NCBI GenBank assembly: GCA_937967375.1
Contig: CALCJF010000038.1
Location: 1 to 64,000, forward strand
Length of the DNA stretch: 64,000 nt
Direction: 5' to 3'
Source: an uncultured Leucobacter sp.
Lineage (GTDB): Bacteria > Actinomycetota > Actinomycetes > Actinomycetales > Microbacteriaceae
Part shown: piece by piece, positions 35,927-44,616 of the stretch
Position numbering within the stretch: position 1 is the first letter of the stretch
How the letters are laid out: each line of letters opens with the position of its first letter
Notes under the pieces: generated by a model
Database searches by the model: none
What the model saw: only the letters and a program-made list of their open reading frames with translations
What the model was told of the DNA's origin: nothing
Made by a program: the position numbers and the translations under genes

Positions 35927-36793
35927 CTACAGGGCGGGCAGGATGGTGGTGGCCTGGTCGCCGTCGAGGGCGACGATGCCGCGGTCGTCCACGATGTAGA
36001 CGACACCGGACGGGGCAAGACCGAGGGCGGCGACGGTCCCCTGGGCGGTACCGATCGGTGTCCAGGCGGCTTGACCGCTGCGTCGCCAGAGCTTCCCATC
36101 GGTATCGACACCGACCAATTCGTCTCCGGCTGCGTCGAGCAGGTACAGTGTGGGCGCATCGGTCACCGGCCCGAAGGTGGTCGCATTGTCCTGGCTGGCG
36201 AACAGACCACTTTGCGTGGCCGCGTAGACCGTGCTGTCCGCGGTGACGGCAAGATCAGCAGCGGCCACCTCGGCCGCGACCGTCCAGGTGCTGCCGGCGT
36301 CGCCGCTGATGCGCACCGTCGGACTACTCGACCCGATCCCGTATACCCGCCCATCGGGACCGGCAGTGAGGACGTGGAAGTCCTCCTCACCCGTGAATGC
36401 GACCGGCTCCCAGCTCTGCCCGCTGTCCTCACTGCGGATGATGCCGAGATTCGGTGACCCCCACTCCGACGGCGTGTCCATGCCAGGATGTCCGGAGGCG
36501 AGCAGCACTCCATCCGTGACGGTCAGACCCATCACGTCGAAGTCGTAGCCACCCAACGGACCTTCCACTGAACCTTCGGCATCAACCCGGTACAGGCCCT
36601 TATGGGTGCCGACGAGGATCGTGGCACCGGCCTCGGGCACCACCGCATGGATGTGCCCGAACTCGACCGGAGTCTGCGCCGCCGGGGACGGCGTGGAGGA
36701 AGCGACACAGCCAGCCAGCACAGTGACAGCAACCGCGGCGGCGGCAAGCGCGACTATCGTGCGACGAGGCGAGGAACGAAGACGAGAGAGCAT
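35927..36793 (-). CDS. F510_1955 family glycosylhydrolase-like lipoprotein
   Basis: A 288-residue lipoprotein (lipobox VTVLAGC) with sialidase-like beta-propeller repeats: SEDSGQSWEPVAF, SGDAGSTWTVAAE, SQDNATTFGPV are Asp-box-type elements. NCBI names this family F510_1955; it usually accompanies copper resistance genes, so a role in extracytoplasmic metal handling is inferred and no glycosidase activity is shown. ATG 36793 replaces TTG 36796. A CsoR-like operator lies 37 bp upstream. Confidence 0.78.
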   Translation of the reverse strand: MLSRLRSSPRRTIVALAAAAVAVTVLAGCVASSTPSPAAQTPVEFGHIHAVVPEAGATILVGTHKGLYRVDAEGSVEGPLGGYDFDVMGLTVTDGVLLASGHPGMDTPSEWGSPNLGIIRSEDSGQSWEPVAFTGEEDFHVLTAGPDGRVYGIGSSSPTVRISGDAGSTWTVAAEVAAADLAVTADSTVYAATQSGLFASQDNATTFGPVTDAPTLYLLDAAGDELVGVDTDGKLWRRSGQAAWTPIGTAQGTVAALGLAPSGVVYIVDDRGIVALDGDQATTILPAL

Positions 36794-36829
36794 CAAAAGG
36801 CGCCTTTCGGGAGAGCAGGACGGCGGTAG

Positions 36830-36846
36830 ATACCGCCGAGGGGTAT
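36830..36846. promoter_or_regulatory. CsoR-like operator candidate
   Basis: ATACCGCCGAGGGGTAT has perfect ATACC/GGTAT arms in a 17-bp site, like copper-sensing CsoR operators of actinobacteria. It lies between DUF305 and the F510_1955 gene, in the promoter region of the latter. No csoR gene is in the window, so a chromosomal regulator would have to act here. Confidence 0.45.
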
Positions 36847-36960
36847 GCGAAGGGAGCCGGCCGCGAAACGCGGAGAGCCGGCGTTAAGAGCAGCGGCAGG
36901 ACGGTGGGGAGCCCGCACCATGCGTGGTCGGGCTCCCACGCCCGCTCCTGTCGAGGAGTG

Positions 36961-37569
36961 CTAGAGGCTGTCCAGAATCTCTTGCATCGTGGTGACCTCG
37001 GCCTTCTGGCCGTCGATGACTTGCTGCGCCAGTTCCAGCACATCCGGGTTCTGCCCGTTGGACAGCGCCATCTCGGCCATCATGATCGCGCCGTTGTGGT
37101 GCTCGATCATTCCTTGCAGGAACAGCCGGGTCGCCTCGACGCCCGTGGCTGATTCCAGCGCTGTCATGCTGTCGTCCGACATCATGCCGCCGCCATGGTC
37201 CATGCCGCCCATCGACGAGTCCTCCGCGGAGATGCCCCAGTCCTCGAGCCAGCCCTGCATGGTCTCGATCTCGGGGCCCTGGGCATCCTTTATCTGCTGG
37301 GCGAGCTCGATCACTCGCTCGTCGATGCCGTCCTTCGCGAGCAGCATGTCGGCCATCTCGATGGCCTGCTGATGGTGCGGAATCATCATCGTCACGAACA
37401 TCTGGTCGGCGGCGTTGAACTCCGCGTCGGACTCGGCGGGAGCCGACGACGAGCCGGATCCGTGATCCATGCCTGCCATCCCGCCCGACGTTCCGCTCGG
37501 GGAGCAGCCGGCCAGCAGGAGGGCGGTGGACAGCGCAGCCGAAGCCAGCGCCAGTGTGCGAATACGCAT
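36961..37569 (-). CDS. DUF305 lipoprotein
   Basis: A 202-residue secreted lipoprotein (LLLAGC lipobox). It has two DUF305 halves, each with a His-His motif: MMIPHHQQAIEMADMLL and MIEHHNGAIMMAEMAL, and Met/His-rich segments (GGMAGMDHGSG, MGGMDHGGGMM) suited to copper binding. DUF305 proteins are ferritin-like helical bundles common in copper clusters. ATG 37569 is the start before the signal sequence; AAAGGA is upstream. Confidence 0.88.
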   Translation of the reverse strand: MRIRTLALASAALSTALLLAGCSPSGTSGGMAGMDHGSGSSSAPAESDAEFNAADQMFVTMMIPHHQQAIEMADMLLAKDGIDERVIELAQQIKDAQGPEIETMQGWLEDWGISAEDSSMGGMDHGGGMMSDDSMTALESATGVEATRLFLQGMIEHHNGAIMMAEMALSNGQNPDVLELAQQVIDGQKAEVTTMQEILDSL

Positions 37570-37665
37570 CAGTGTGCGTCCTTTCGGTTCAGTCAACAAG
37601 GAGAGATTCGCGCCCCAGGCAGGGCGCAGCCATGCTCCGGCAGTCGTGGCCGGAGCGAGCGCGAA

Positions 37666-38169
37666 TCAGGTGCGACTGATCGAGAGGACGATGAGAGATG
37701 GCGGACGGGGACGCGGCAAGACGCCGCCCGCAAGCGGCAAAGAGCGGATCGCGAGGACGAGAGAGTGCCAGGAATATCCCAGCATGAGCGGTATGAGCAG
37801 CAGTATTACGCCCGCCAGCAGTGCGAGCACGCACCCCACCATCAACATGACGTGGCCGGGGGCCGGATCCTCGCACGAGCCAGGACAGTGGGCATCCCCA
37901 GCCGGTGCCAGCGGCGCGGCAGTAGCACTCGTAGCATGCCTGTCGGAATCGGCAGCTCGCAGCTCGCCGCCGCTCATGCCAGCACCGATGGCCTCGTGGT
38001 CACTCGCCATGAGCGCGGCCGGGGATCTTGTGTCGTGGCCGCCGTACCCGGAAGAGAAGTTCAGCACATGCATGCCGAAAAGTCCGGCCAGCACCAAGGC
38101 GAGCAGGCCGAAGACGAGCATGCGGTGGCGTGGCGCGTCGCCGCGCGGCACTCCACGACCGATCTGCAT
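37666..38169 (-). CDS. DUF6153 family membrane protein
   Basis: A 167-residue protein with two membrane helices (about 17-37, 106-128), an extracytoplasmic His/Asp-containing loop (GGHDTRS, HCPGSCEDPAPGHVML) and the family C-terminus PPSLIVLSISRT. DUF6153 is an actinobacterial family found in metal-resistance islands; function is unknown. AAGAGGAG precedes the ATG. A homologue lies on the other strand at 38662. Confidence 0.8.
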   Translation of the reverse strand: MQIGRGVPRGDAPRHRMLVFGLLALVLAGLFGMHVLNFSSGYGGHDTRSPAALMASDHEAIGAGMSGGELRAADSDRHATSATAAPLAPAGDAHCPGSCEDPAPGHVMLMVGCVLALLAGVILLLIPLMLGYSWHSLVLAIRSLPLAGGVLPRPRPPSLIVLSISRT

Positions 38170-38270
38170 CGTCGTCTCCTCTTCTCCATCTCCATGCTGC
38201 GCTGTATCCGCAGACTAGGCATGTCCTGACTTCTACACTAGAGCATTTCCGGCGTCCCTGGCTGAGAACC

Positions 38271-38549
38271 GCGGCCTGGTCGAACCGTGCGACGGTCGGC
38301 GCCCTGCTCGTGTTCTCCCTCCTCGTCACCCCCGCGGCGGCGGCGCTGCGCGTGTCTGCCTCCCCGGTCGTCGTACCCCTGCTCAGCGTCGTCTTCGCGG
38401 TTACCGCGAGCGTGGGCGGCATCCTCCTGGCCCTGGGCAGTGCCTTCCCGATCAGCCCGTACTTCACCACGATCTCATTCCTCATCTACCTCGCCTGCCG
38501 TCTCTCTGCGCGCGCATGCCGCTCGAGGGCGGTGTCCGCCGCCGCGTAG
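38271..38549 (+). pseudogene. Remnant of a metal ABC transporter permease
   Basis: The frame reads NRATVGALLVFSLLVTPAAAA, then LRVSASPVVVPLLSVVF and GILLALGSAFPISPYFTT, which is the C-terminal end of an ABC-3 (ZnuB/MntB-type) permease. There is no upstream part or start codon; the reading frame before 38271 is unrelated. It is a truncated leftover, so an ancestral manganese/zinc transporter once stood here before rearrangement of the copper island. Confidence 0.65.
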
Positions 38550-38627
38550 GAACCGCGCGGAGAGGGGCGGCCGAGTCGCCGCGACGAGGTGACGGGGTGA
38601 GTCTGGCGGCGGCTCAGGAGTACATGG

Positions 38628-38645
38628 TATGGTAACGAAACCATA
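38628..38645. promoter_or_regulatory. Palindromic operator candidate before DUF6153
   Basis: TATGGTAACGAAACCATA has TATGGT/ACCATA arms; it also contains the first of two TAACGAAA copies (38633-38640 and 38644-38651) spaced 11 bp. It lies 17 bp before the GTG at 38662 and is AT-rich compared with its surroundings. It probably overlaps the promoter. Confidence 0.5.
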
Positions 38646-38661
38646 ACGAAAGGGGGCTGGT

Positions 38662-39120
38662 GTGCGAGATGTATTGAACCGTGGAGCCACGCGTTCCCTT
38701 TTCCAAAGCGCCGGAACGGTGTTCGCGATCGTACTGATGCTCGTCTTTGGCCTGGTCGCGATGCACTCCCTGTCTGGTAGCACGACCGCGCACGACGCGC
38801 CCGTGCCTGCGAGCACGGTAACCGCCGACGATACCGCGCACGCGGTAGAGGCGGGTGCCCTCGCCGGCCCGGTGAGCGGGGCAGCGGTCGACTGCGACGC
38901 GAGCTGCGCGCACGGCACGGCCCCCGGTCACGGGCACCTAGGCATGCTCATGCTGTGCATGCTGGCCCTGTTGACCGGGCTACTCTTCCTGCTCCGGCCC
39001 GCCTTATTCCGCCTCTCCCGCGCCGCCGCGCAGTCCGCCGGCTGGCTGACCCGCGCACGGCCCGCACCGCCGGTGGCCCGTCCGCCGTCGCTATTCGCGC
39101 TGTCGATCAGCCGCACCTGA
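38662..39120 (+). CDS. DUF6153 family membrane protein (second copy)
   Basis: A 152-residue protein with the same plan as the copy at 37666: membrane helices at about 20-38 and 95-115, an extracytoplasmic loop with paired cysteines (DCDASCAHGTAPGHGHLG), and a C-terminus PPSLFALSISRT. GTG start with AAAGGGGG upstream. Different strand and low identity outside the family motifs suggest separate acquisition, not a recent tandem duplication. Confidence 0.78.
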   Translation: MRDVLNRGATRSLFQSAGTVFAIVLMLVFGLVAMHSLSGSTTAHDAPVPASTVTADDTAHAVEAGALAGPVSGAAVDCDASCAHGTAPGHGHLGMLMLCMLALLTGLLFLLRPALFRLSRAAAQSAGWLTRARPAPPVARPPSLFALSISRT

Positions 39121-39444
39121 AACCAGGCCCCCGGCACGAGCTTGCACACGTACCCCGGCAGTCAGCCGCGGCGAGCGATGCGGCAGATCGACTGACGCCC
39201 GAACTCGTCCTGGCGGTCAAGCTGCCCGACGCCGACCCTGACCGAGGACCTGCACGCTGAGCGTGCTTCGCTCGTGTCGCGACAGTACGGCGTCCAAGGC
39301 CATCCGGCCGGCATGGGCAACTCGATCACAGGCCCACCCCGCCGGTGCGCGTGCATGTCGCTCGTGTCCTCCGAGCAACTGCGGTGCTGCGTGCCGCAGC
39401 CTCGGACCTTTCGTATCCCCTGGCCACCGACCTATGGAACAGTT
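39121..39444. other. 324-bp stretch without a supported gene
   Basis: Short frames exist on both strands but none has a ribosome site, family motif or coupling to neighbours. It lies between the DUF6153 gene and the 38-residue membrane protein gene, so the promoter of the multicopper-oxidase operon should be near its right end. No strong repeat or hairpin was found. Confidence 0.5.
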
Positions 39445-39561
39445 ATGCATTCACGTCGAAACCCGTTCAAGAACCCAGCCGTCTTCATCCCCAGCACCCT
39501 CGTCCTGAGCATCGCGGTCGCGATCGGCAACTACTACGTCATCGGGGGGATCTTCGCATGA
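39445..39561 (+). CDS. 38-residue single-helix membrane protein
   Basis: A short frame MHSRRNPFKNPAVFIPSTLV followed by LSIAVAIGNYYVIGGIFA: basic N-terminus and one membrane helix (about 12-36). Its TGA overlaps the ATG of the M23 gene (ATGA at 39558), which is strong evidence for real translation and coupling. Function unknown; it may anchor or assist the adjacent exported protein. It is too short for usual annotation. Confidence 0.65.
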   Translation: MHSRRNPFKNPAVFIPSTLVLSIAVAIGNYYVIGGIFA

Positions 39562-40319
39562 ACATCCAGCAGGTCTATCTCACCCCCATGCCGTCATTCG
39601 ACTTCCTCTCGGGCGGCACTGGCGGCGGCGTGCGCCACCGACGGGCACGGCGCGGCCTTGTCGCCACCGCGACCGCGGCGCTCAGCGTGGCCGGCCTGAT
39701 GAGCCCCGTAGTGTTCCCCACCCCCTTCGCCCCGGTGCCGGGGGCTGCGGCAGCCGAGCTCCCCGCACAGCAGCTCGTGGGCGCGCCCGCCGCATTCGAG
39801 GCCGAGGCGCTCGATGCGATCAGCGCGGTCGAAGTGCAGGCCGCCCCCGTCGTACCGCAGCGCGTGAACGCCGAGCAGGGCCTCGTCGATCCCTCACGGC
39901 TGACCGATACGAAACTGCGCTACCCCTTCGACCAGACCATGCCCCTCACCGACGGCTTCGGCTACCGCACCGTCCCTGTGGAGCAGTTCCACGATGCCCA
40001 GGACATCGCCGCCGCCAACGGCACGCCGATTCGTATCATCGGTGACGGGGTGGTCGTGGAGGCGGGCTGGGCGAGCGACGGCTGCGGCTTCTCCTTGAAG
40101 GTGCAGCATCTCGTCGACGGGCAGGACCTCACCAGCCGCTACTGCCACATGGAGGGCGAGTCTCACGCCTACCAGGTCGGCGACCGGGTGCGCAGTGGCG
40201 ACGAGGCGGGACGGGTGGGCAACACCGGCCTGTCCTTCGGCGCGCACCTGCACCTCGCACTGCGCCTGAACGGTGAGCCCATCGACCCGCTTCCCTTCAT
40301 CGAAGCGAACGCGCAGTAG
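39558..40319 (+). CDS. Exported M23 family metallopeptidase-like protein
   Basis: A 253-residue protein with a signal helix (about 32-62, RRGLVATATAALSVAGL) and a C-terminal M23/LysM-free domain: FGYRTVPVEQFHDAQDIAA holds the His-x3-Asp ligands and SFGAHLHLAL the HxH. It may cleave peptidoglycan, or act as a folded relic, in the copper operon that also carries the multicopper oxidase. Start is fixed by the ATGA overlap. Confidence 0.82.
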   Translation: MNIQQVYLTPMPSFDFLSGGTGGGVRHRRARRGLVATATAALSVAGLMSPVVFPTPFAPVPGAAAAELPAQQLVGAPAAFEAEALDAISAVEVQAAPVVPQRVNAEQGLVDPSRLTDTKLRYPFDQTMPLTDGFGYRTVPVEQFHDAQDIAAANGTPIRIIGDGVVVEAGWASDGCGFSLKVQHLVDGQDLTSRYCHMEGESHAYQVGDRVRSGDEAGRVGNTGLSFGAHLHLALRLNGEPIDPLPFIEANAQ

Positions 40320-40374
40320 CCGCCGGGCTCACGGCACGACCCCGCACCCACGAAACCTGAAAGACCCGATCCCT

Positions 40375-41880
40375 ATGACCGCATCGTTGAATCGCCGCCA
40401 GTTCCTCGCCGCCGGCACGCTGACCCTCGCCGCCCTGGGCCTGGCCGCCTGCACTCCCCGACAGAGTTCTGCCTTCCTCGCGCCCACCGCCGAGGCCGTC
40501 GACGCGGCCGAGGCGCGCCGACTGACCACCGGGGCGACGATCGAACGCGCGCTCACCGCAGAGCCCGTCACACTGGATCTCGCCGGGCAGACCGTCAAGA
40601 CCTGGGGGTACCGGGGCGCCTCAGCCGCGGAGCCGATCCGCGGTAACGTCGGCGACCTGCTCCGCGTGACCCTCTCCAACGACCTGCCCGATCCGACCAC
40701 CGTGCACTGGCACGGCCTCGCTCTGCGCACCGATATGGACGGGGTGCCGGGGCTGACGCAGCCTCCGATCGACGCCGGCGACACGTTCACCTATGAGTTC
40801 GCGCTGCCGCACGCGGGCACCTACTGGTTCCACCCGCATGTGGGCACGCAGCTCGACCGGGGCTTGTACGCGCCGCTCATCATCGACGACCCCCGTGAGC
40901 GGGCCGACTACGACCGGGAATGGGTCATCGTGCTCGACGACTGGCTCGACGGCGTCACGGCCACCCCCGACGAGGTGTTCGCGGAGCTCAGCCGCGGCAT
41001 GGGTGAGATGGGCGGTATGGATCACGGCGGTATGCCGATGCGGATGGGCAACACCCTCATGGGTGCCACCTCCGACCTGCTCGGCGGCGACGCGGGAGAC
41101 GTCTACTATCCGCTCTACCTCATCAACGGTCGCCCCCGGCTCGATCCCGAGACCTTCACCGCGAAACCGGGGGAACGGATCCGGCTCAGGATCATCAACG
41201 CAGGCGGCGACACCGCGTTCCGGTTCGGCGTCACCGGGCACCTCCTCACCATCACCCACACCGACGGCTACCCCGTGGCACCGCACGAGGCGGAGAGCGT
41301 CGTGATCGGGATGGGGGAACGCTACGACGCGGTCCTCACCGCTGGCGACGGCGTGTTCGCCGTCATTGCCGAGGCGCTCGGCAAAGTCGACCAGGCCGTC
41401 GCGATCCTCTCCACCGGGGCCGGCTCCCCGCCCCCGGCAGGCACCGCTCTCCCGCAGACCCGCACCCCCACGATCGCCGCCGATCTGACGGCCGCGGACG
41501 CCGTGGCACTGGCCTCCACGCGCGCGGATCGCACGATCGCCCTGGAACTGACGGGCAGCATGGAGGAGTACGACTGGGCCATCAACGGCTCCCGTATGAA
41601 CATGGACGACCCCCTGCGCGACGCCCTCGGAATCGCCGAGGGGGAGCGGATTGCGCTCACGATCACGAACTCGACGACGATGTGGCATCCGATGCATCTG
41701 CACGGCCACACCTACCAACACCCCGACGGCGGCCCCCGCAAGGACACCTCGATCGTGCTTCCCGGCCAGACGCTCCGCCTCGAGTTCGACGCGGACAACC
41801 CCGGCCAGTGGCTCACTCATTGCCACAACCTCTACCACGGCGAAGCCGGGATGATGGCGACCATCGCCTACCGGCAGTAG
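40375..41880 (+). CDS. Multicopper oxidase, Tat-exported lipoprotein
   Basis: A 501-residue oxidase that converts Cu(I) to less toxic Cu(II) outside the membrane. A twin-arginine signal (LNRRQFLAAG) ends in a lipobox (GLAAC). All four copper sites are present: TVHWHGLAL, YWFHPHVG, HPMHLHGHTYQ and HCHNLYHGEAGM. A Met/Asp-rich loop (MGEMGGMDHGGMPMRMG) resembles the CueO methionine-rich insert. It is the third gene of an operon with the 38-residue protein and M23 protein. Confidence 0.93.
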   Translation: MTASLNRRQFLAAGTLTLAALGLAACTPRQSSAFLAPTAEAVDAAEARRLTTGATIERALTAEPVTLDLAGQTVKTWGYRGASAAEPIRGNVGDLLRVTLSNDLPDPTTVHWHGLALRTDMDGVPGLTQPPIDAGDTFTYEFALPHAGTYWFHPHVGTQLDRGLYAPLIIDDPRERADYDREWVIVLDDWLDGVTATPDEVFAELSRGMGEMGGMDHGGMPMRMGNTLMGATSDLLGGDAGDVYYPLYLINGRPRLDPETFTAKPGERIRLRIINAGGDTAFRFGVTGHLLTITHTDGYPVAPHEAESVVIGMGERYDAVLTAGDGVFAVIAEALGKVDQAVAILSTGAGSPPPAGTALPQTRTPTIAADLTAADAVALASTRADRTIALELTGSMEEYDWAINGSRMNMDDPLRDALGIAEGERIALTITNSTTMWHPMHLHGHTYQHPDGGPRKDTSIVLPGQTLRLEFDADNPGQWLTHCHNLYHGEAGMMATIAYRQ

Positions 41881-41911
41881 CCCCACTCGCAGCGAGAAAT
41901 CACACCCCCTC

Positions 41912-42160
41912 ATGAAGACTCACCCGCCTGCTGGCATACCGGGCCCCGATCCCGCATACCGTCGCCATCGCCGCTTCGTGCGACTGGGCCAACTGCTCAT
42001 GGTGCTCGGAACGGCGATCCTCATCGTGCACTGGCTCGCCCACCTCGAAGCCTTCGGCCCCGCCCAGCCCGAGGGTTGGATCGATCTCGCAGCCGGCTAC
42101 CTGATGGGCGCTTTGCTCCTCATCGCCGGCGGCATCCTCGCCGGCCGCACCGCCCCCTGA
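41912..42160 (+). CDS. Small two-helix membrane protein
   Basis: An 82-residue protein with two helices (about 27-45, 58-77): LGQLLMVLGTAILIVHWLAHL and AAGYLMGALLLIAGGILAG. It is 31 bp downstream of the multicopper oxidase gene and ends the copper island. It resembles small proteins often found next to actinobacterial multicopper oxidases, but no family was recognised. Confidence 0.65.
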   Translation: MKTHPPAGIPGPDPAYRRHRRFVRLGQLLMVLGTAILIVHWLAHLEAFGPAQPEGWIDLAAGYLMGALLLIAGGILAGRTAP

Positions 42161-42314
42161 CTCCATCCGGGCTATACCTGGGCGGTGCGGGATGAGTCAA
42201 AGCTTGATCTGGAGGCCGCGGGCGCACATAGTTCGAAACACTACGATTTGCTACAGACCCCGCAACGACGCTGACATTTCGTATCCGAGCGAAACTCATC
42301 GCCACCCGCCCTCA

Positions 42315-43406
42315 TCAAGTCATCAACAGCGACAGAGCCATCGAGGCTTGAAGTGGAACGACACCGTTACCAAGCGCAGTGATTTGTTGGTTCGGGGTCA
42401 ACTGGTGGATCAGGTCAACAACCCAGCCGCGTTCGAGACCCATTAGCCACTCTAGGAACATTGGCGCTGGTCTGGCGCCAGCCGAGTCACTCAGAAGCGC
42501 GGGTGCGGGCGCAGCTCGTCCGGCGATGTGTTCCCATCGTGCGATGGCCGCAGCGTATCTTCCCCAGCGGTGAAGATGCCGTTGATCAGGTTCCACAGGG
42601 TCTCCGATTCGGCTCTCCATTTCGGTGAGCCATCGGGTCCGTTCAAGGCGAGGTCGATCACTTGGTGCGAGAGCGCGATTGTTCCCCGTCTTGCCCGTAC
42701 TTGATCCAGGTTCTCCCCGCCTCGCGCTGCGTCGGAGGCGAGCGGGGTGCGGAGGAGTGGCACGGGCGAGGATGAAGACGCGGAACCGGGGATGCGGGGC
42801 GCCGATGAGGGAAGCGGGTAGGCCGATCCATCGTGCGTCATACCCGAGGTCGGCCAGGTCTCCGAGTACGGCGCCGAGCGCCCGGAGAGGTCGAGCTGGC
42901 TGGTTTCCCAGACCCCAGAGATCGGGTTCCAGGTGGCGAAGGGTTGCGGGGTCAGGGGTTGCACGTTCGTCTCCTTGAAGGGTTGCATCGTCGGGGGTTG
43001 CGCGGATCGCAGACGCTGAGAGCAGGCCGCGCACATTCTCGATCACCACCCATTCGGGGCGGAGCTGGTCGATGGCGTCGGCCATGTTCGCCCACAGCCC
43101 GGAGCGCGTTCCCGGTGCGAGGCCGGCCATCTTCCCGACGGTTGACACGTCCTGGCAGGGGAAGCCGCCGCAGAGGATGTCCACCGGCTCGACCGTGTGC
43201 CAGTCGATCATGGTGATGTCGCCGAGGTTGGGTGCGTCCGGCCAGTGATGGGAGAACACGCGGGCGACGGGTTCGTTGATTTCGGAGAACCAGACCGTGC
43301 GCGCCCCGAAGACGTGCTCGACGGCGAGGTCGAGGCCGCCGTAGCCAGAGAACAGCGACCCGACCGTGAGTGGTGAGGGGTCGAGTGTTTCGAGAGGTGT
43401 GGGCAT
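42315..43406 (-). CDS. dcm: DNA (cytosine-5)-methyltransferase
   Basis: A 363-residue C5 methyltransferase: motif I LTVGSLFSGYGGLDLA, motif IV GGFPCQDVS with the catalytic cysteine, motif VI ENVRGLL, motif VIII-like ARWIGLPASLIGAPHPRFRVFIL, and motif X ALGNGVVP. No matching endonuclease is adjacent, so it is likely an orphan that protects the ICE from restriction. The target-recognition region (225-300) gives no clue to the target. ATG 43406 follows GGCAGGAG. Confidence 0.92.
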   Translation of the reverse strand: MPTPLETLDPSPLTVGSLFSGYGGLDLAVEHVFGARTVWFSEINEPVARVFSHHWPDAPNLGDITMIDWHTVEPVDILCGGFPCQDVSTVGKMAGLAPGTRSGLWANMADAIDQLRPEWVVIENVRGLLSASAIRATPDDATLQGDERATPDPATLRHLEPDLWGLGNQPARPLRALGAVLGDLADLGYDARWIGLPASLIGAPHPRFRVFILARATPPHPARLRRSARRGEPGSSTGKTGNNRALAPSDRPRLERTRWLTEMESRIGDPVEPDQRHLHRWGRYAAAIARWEHIAGRAAPAPALLSDSAGARPAPMFLEWLMGLERGWVVDLIHQLTPNQQITALGNGVVPLQASMALSLLMT

Positions 43407-43746
43407 CGGGGCTCCTGCCGGTCGGCGGTCCCGGCAACACCCCTCCACCGAGGTTTCAGCGCGCCGAGCTGATCACCTCACAGGTGCACGCTGCCATACC
43501 CGTGCCCTACTCACCCCGGCACCTCTCCCGCAGACCCGAGCCCCGCTCCCGCGCCCGGCCTCCTCGCCACCGCAGCCCTCACCGCCACCACATCCTCAGC
43601 CACCTCTCCGCCTCCTTCCCGAGCTTCCACGCGTCTTGCAGATGCGGTTTCAGAGCCCGCGCAAACCAATCTGAACGACCTAGTTACACAGGTCCGAGAG
43701 AATAGAAATAGCGCAGACAAGATGGGTGACTGGTTGAAGGAGAGCG
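43407..43746. other. 340-bp C/T-rich stretch without a supported gene
   Basis: The plus strand is markedly pyrimidine-rich between about 43500 and 43640 (runs of CCACC, CCTCC, CTCACC), followed by an AT-richer 80 bp before the Abi-like gene. All frames are low-complexity Pro/Arg shadows. A regulatory or oriT role is possible, but no nick-site motif or clear inverted repeat was found. Confidence 0.4.
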
Positions 43747-44595
43747 ATGTCGTTTTCAGATCGTTTCGGGTACGAGAACCAAGCCCCGTCGAGGATCCAT
43801 GTCGAACGTGACAGCGAGGCGCTCAGAGTTGTGCTCTGGAAGATCGTCAGCAACGACGGGCAGAACTACCTTGGCGCTTACCACCGTCTCTGTGACTACG
43901 CCCAACAGCTTCCAGAAACCAGCATTTGGAGCGACCAGTACGCGCGCGAACCCGCTCAAATCCTCCTCGAACAGTTGACTTGGATCGATACATATGAAGC
44001 GCTCGAACACGAGGTGAACGAAGCGCGTGGGACGAAGCGTGCAGAGATGCAGAAGATGATCAACAAGGCTCTAGCGAGGAGCGGTATCGCCTACGAGATA
44101 CGCGACGGGAAGTTTGAGTTCTACGAACCTGCTGCCGTTGAGTTTGAAACACGGCACGACGAAGATGAAGCGGTTGCGTTCTTGACCGAGGAGTTCGAGC
44201 CGGTACGCAAGCAATACTTGAGCGCGTTGCGCAACCTGCGGAGTATGCCCGCCAACTTGGAGGGTGCTGTAGCTGATGCGCTCAACGCTCTGGAAGGGGT
44301 TGCAAAGATCGTGGCTGAGAATCCTCGTGCAACCCTCTCTGATGTTGCACGCAACCTCTTTCCTGATAGCCCCGGGTACCACGCGCCTCTGCGCCAAGCG
44401 ATAGACAAGCTCTATGCCTACGCGAATCAGCTTCCTGGTGGGCGACACGGCCGCTATGCCGAGCCCGACATCGCGCACGCGGAGACCGCGATGGTTATAC
44501 GCACTGCTGGTGCAATCATTACCTTCCTCGTGACCTTGCACCGAGGAGAAGCACTTGAAAACGAGACCACAGAGAACTCTGACTTCCGCTTCTGA
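43747..44595 (+). CDS. Abi-like (AbiJ/HEPN-type) protein, defence candidate
   Basis: A 282-residue protein of uncertain family. The C-terminal half has MPANLEGAVADALNALEGVAKIVAENP, a HEPN-like helix, then LYAYANQLPGGRHG and HAETAMVIRTAGAIITFLVT, which resemble abortive-infection C-terminal domains of the AbiJ type. GAAGGAG lies five bases before ATG. It is followed convergently by an Mrr-type nuclease, so the region looks like a small defence module. The call is tentative. Confidence 0.55.
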   Translation: MSFSDRFGYENQAPSRIHVERDSEALRVVLWKIVSNDGQNYLGAYHRLCDYAQQLPETSIWSDQYAREPAQILLEQLTWIDTYEALEHEVNEARGTKRAEMQKMINKALARSGIAYEIRDGKFEFYEPAAVEFETRHDEDEAVAFLTEEFEPVRKQYLSALRNLRSMPANLEGAVADALNALEGVAKIVAENPRATLSDVARNLFPDSPGYHAPLRQAIDKLYAYANQLPGGRHGRYAEPDIAHAETAMVIRTAGAIITFLVTLHRGEALENETTENSDFRF

Positions 44596-44616
44596 GCAGA
44601 CGGTGGGGCTCACATG

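Noticed and set aside
38028..38270. Upstream extension of the ABC permease remnant
   Set aside because: This part of the frame is antisense to the DUF6153 gene and has no permease similarity.
42192..42446. 84-codon plus-strand frame after the copper island
   Set aside because: It overlaps the methyltransferase 3' end and has no ribosome site or recognisable sequence.
43407..43746. oriT of the ICE
   Set aside because: The place is plausible and the strand is skewed to pyrimidines, but I saw no nick-site consensus or well-formed inverted repeat.
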